From the NCBI RefSeq assembly GCF_046614695.1, contig NZ_JBKKHQ010000013.1:124001-188000 (forward strand): DNA of 64,000 nt. The letters run 5' to 3'. Below, piece by piece: positions 63,274 through 64,000 of the stretch. Source of the stretch: Pokkaliibacter sp046614695. Its GTDB lineage: Bacteria > Pseudomonadota > Gammaproteobacteria > Pseudomonadales > Balneatricaceae. Position 1 is the first letter of the stretch. The number at the start of each line of letters is the position of its first letter. The position numbers were made by a program, and so were the translations under genes. The notes under the pieces are model-generated. The model saw only the letters and a program-made list of their open reading frames with translations. It did no database searches and was not told where the DNA came from.

Positions 63274-64000
63274 TTAAGCGCCAAAACAACGCTGCTCAAA
63301 CGCATCGACCGGCAAAGGCGGGCTAAAGAGATAGCCCTGAAACTCTTCACAGTCCTGCTCTCGCAGCCAGTCGAGCTGGGCCTCAGTTTCAACGCCCTCC
63401 GCCACCACTTCCAGCCCAAGCAACCGGCACATGGACATAATGACGTTAACGATCGAGTCCTGGGATTCCAGCTGGGCGATAAAGGAACGGTCGATCTTCA
63501 GGCAATGCAGCGGATAGCGCTGCAGATAGGCAAGGTTGGAATAGCCGGTGCCAAAGTCATCAATGGCGATACGAAGGCCCATCGCGGCAAGTGCTTCCAT
63601 GGTTTTGATGACCTGGGCATCGTTGCCCATCAACAAGGACTCGGTGATTTCCAGCTCCAGATAACTGGCCGGTGCGCCGGTCTGCTCCAGCACCGTCTGG
63701 AACTGCTCGACCAGATCACCGTCCGTGAACTGGCGCGGTGACATGTTGATCGAGACTCGCAGCTTATGCCCTTGCCCTTGCCCGTGCCAATAGGCCACCT
63801 GACGCGCCGCTTCCTCCATGACCCAGAGACTGAGCTGACGAATCAGCCCGCACTGTTCACAGACCGGAATAAACTCGATGGGCGACACCATACCGCGCTC
63901 AGGATGACGCCAGCGAATCAGGGCTTCTGCACCGGTAATCTGCTGAGTCTGCACATTTACCCGAGGCTGGTAGAACAGCTCGAACTCGTTACGCTCCAGC
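63274..64000 (-). CDS. EAL-domain c-di-GMP phosphodiesterase (5' part outside window)
   Basis: Frame is open to the right edge; 242 visible residues are the EAL domain. Catalytic motifs are intact: E-A-L (GAEALIRWRHP), the ITESLL Glu, IDDFGTGYSNLAYL, LKIDRSFI, VVAEGVET and GYLFSPPLP. It therefore very likely hydrolyses c-di-GMP. Domains further N-terminal (PAS, GGDEF or sensor) are beyond the window. Opposes the diguanylate cyclase at 59942-61045. Confidence 0.92.
   Translation of the reverse strand, partial: LERNEFELFYQPRVNVQTQQITGAEALIRWRHPERGMVSPIEFIPVCEQCGLIRQLSLWVMEEAARQVAYWHGQGQGHKLRVSINMSPRQFTDGDLVEQFQTVLEQTGAPASYLELEITESLLMGNDAQVIKTMEALAAMGLRIAIDDFGTGYSNLAYLQRYPLHCLKIDRSFIAQLESQDSIVNVIMSMCRLLGLEVVAEGVETEAQLDWLREQDCEEFQGYLFSPPLPVDAFEQRCFGA

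Overview
The window is about 58-60% GC in its backbone and comes from a Gram-negative gammaproteobacterium. This is suggested by a 13-gene nuo operon with fused nuoCD, an OsmF/YehYXW-type ABC transporter in the E. coli gene order, a complete Tad pilus locus, and c-di-GMP and chemotaxis genes. An Oceanospirillales- or Pseudomonadales-like host is plausible but is not proven by the sequence.

Region 1 (1-14.5 kb) is the most unusual part. It is a same-strand tandem array of four about 1,000-residue paralogous proteins plus the 3' end of a fifth, with no recognisable neighbours to explain them. Their central 350 residues carry, in order, the diagnostic motifs of the Cys/Met-metabolism PLP-dependent enzymes (fold type I): a phosphate-binding SSGM motif, an aspartate at the end of a hydrophobic strand, S-Y-Q-K-Y/F with a putative Schiff-base lysine, an SFGF motif and R-x-S-x-G-Q-E. 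This core sits between about 300 extra N-terminal residues and about 280-350 extra C-terminal residues. An AT-rich acyltransferase gene lies after the array, between two 201-bp direct repeats of the array's 3' end.

Region 2 (14.5-24.9 kb) is accessory. It holds an SMR exporter, a PutAbiC-like two-TM protein, a broken gene, a DUF2778/Tlde1-like L,D-transpeptidase effector overlapping a small membrane protein (putative immunity), an old-yellow-enzyme/VOC pair with a divergent LysR regulator, a DJ-1/PfpI protein and an SRPBCC protein. It also holds three tandem paralogs with a conserved Cys...His...Asp pattern, of which the third has lost the Cys, and a small secreted protein.

Region 3 (24.9-39.6 kb) is the complete nuo operon for respiratory complex I, read leftwards (nuoA to nuoN) and ending at a strong terminator. 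There is an unusual 422-bp spacer between nuoA and nuoB.

Region 4 (39.6-49.2 kb) carries a nucleoside hydrolase, a small membrane protein, a CynX/NimT-type MFS transporter divergent from a FadR-type GntR regulator, an AbrB-family membrane protein, and the osmF-yehY-yehX-yehW betaine/osmolyte ABC operon.

Region 5 (49.2-64 kb) is a leftward Tad/Flp pilus operon (flp, tadV, tadE, cpaB, cpaC, cpaE, cpaF, tadB, tadC, tadD, a DUF3613-like gene, tadG). It is followed by a PAS-GGDEF diguanylate cyclase, a methyl-accepting chemotaxis protein and the C-terminal part of an EAL phosphodiesterase, so surface attachment sits next to c-di-GMP control. No rRNA, tRNA, CRISPR array, transposase or integrase was recognised.
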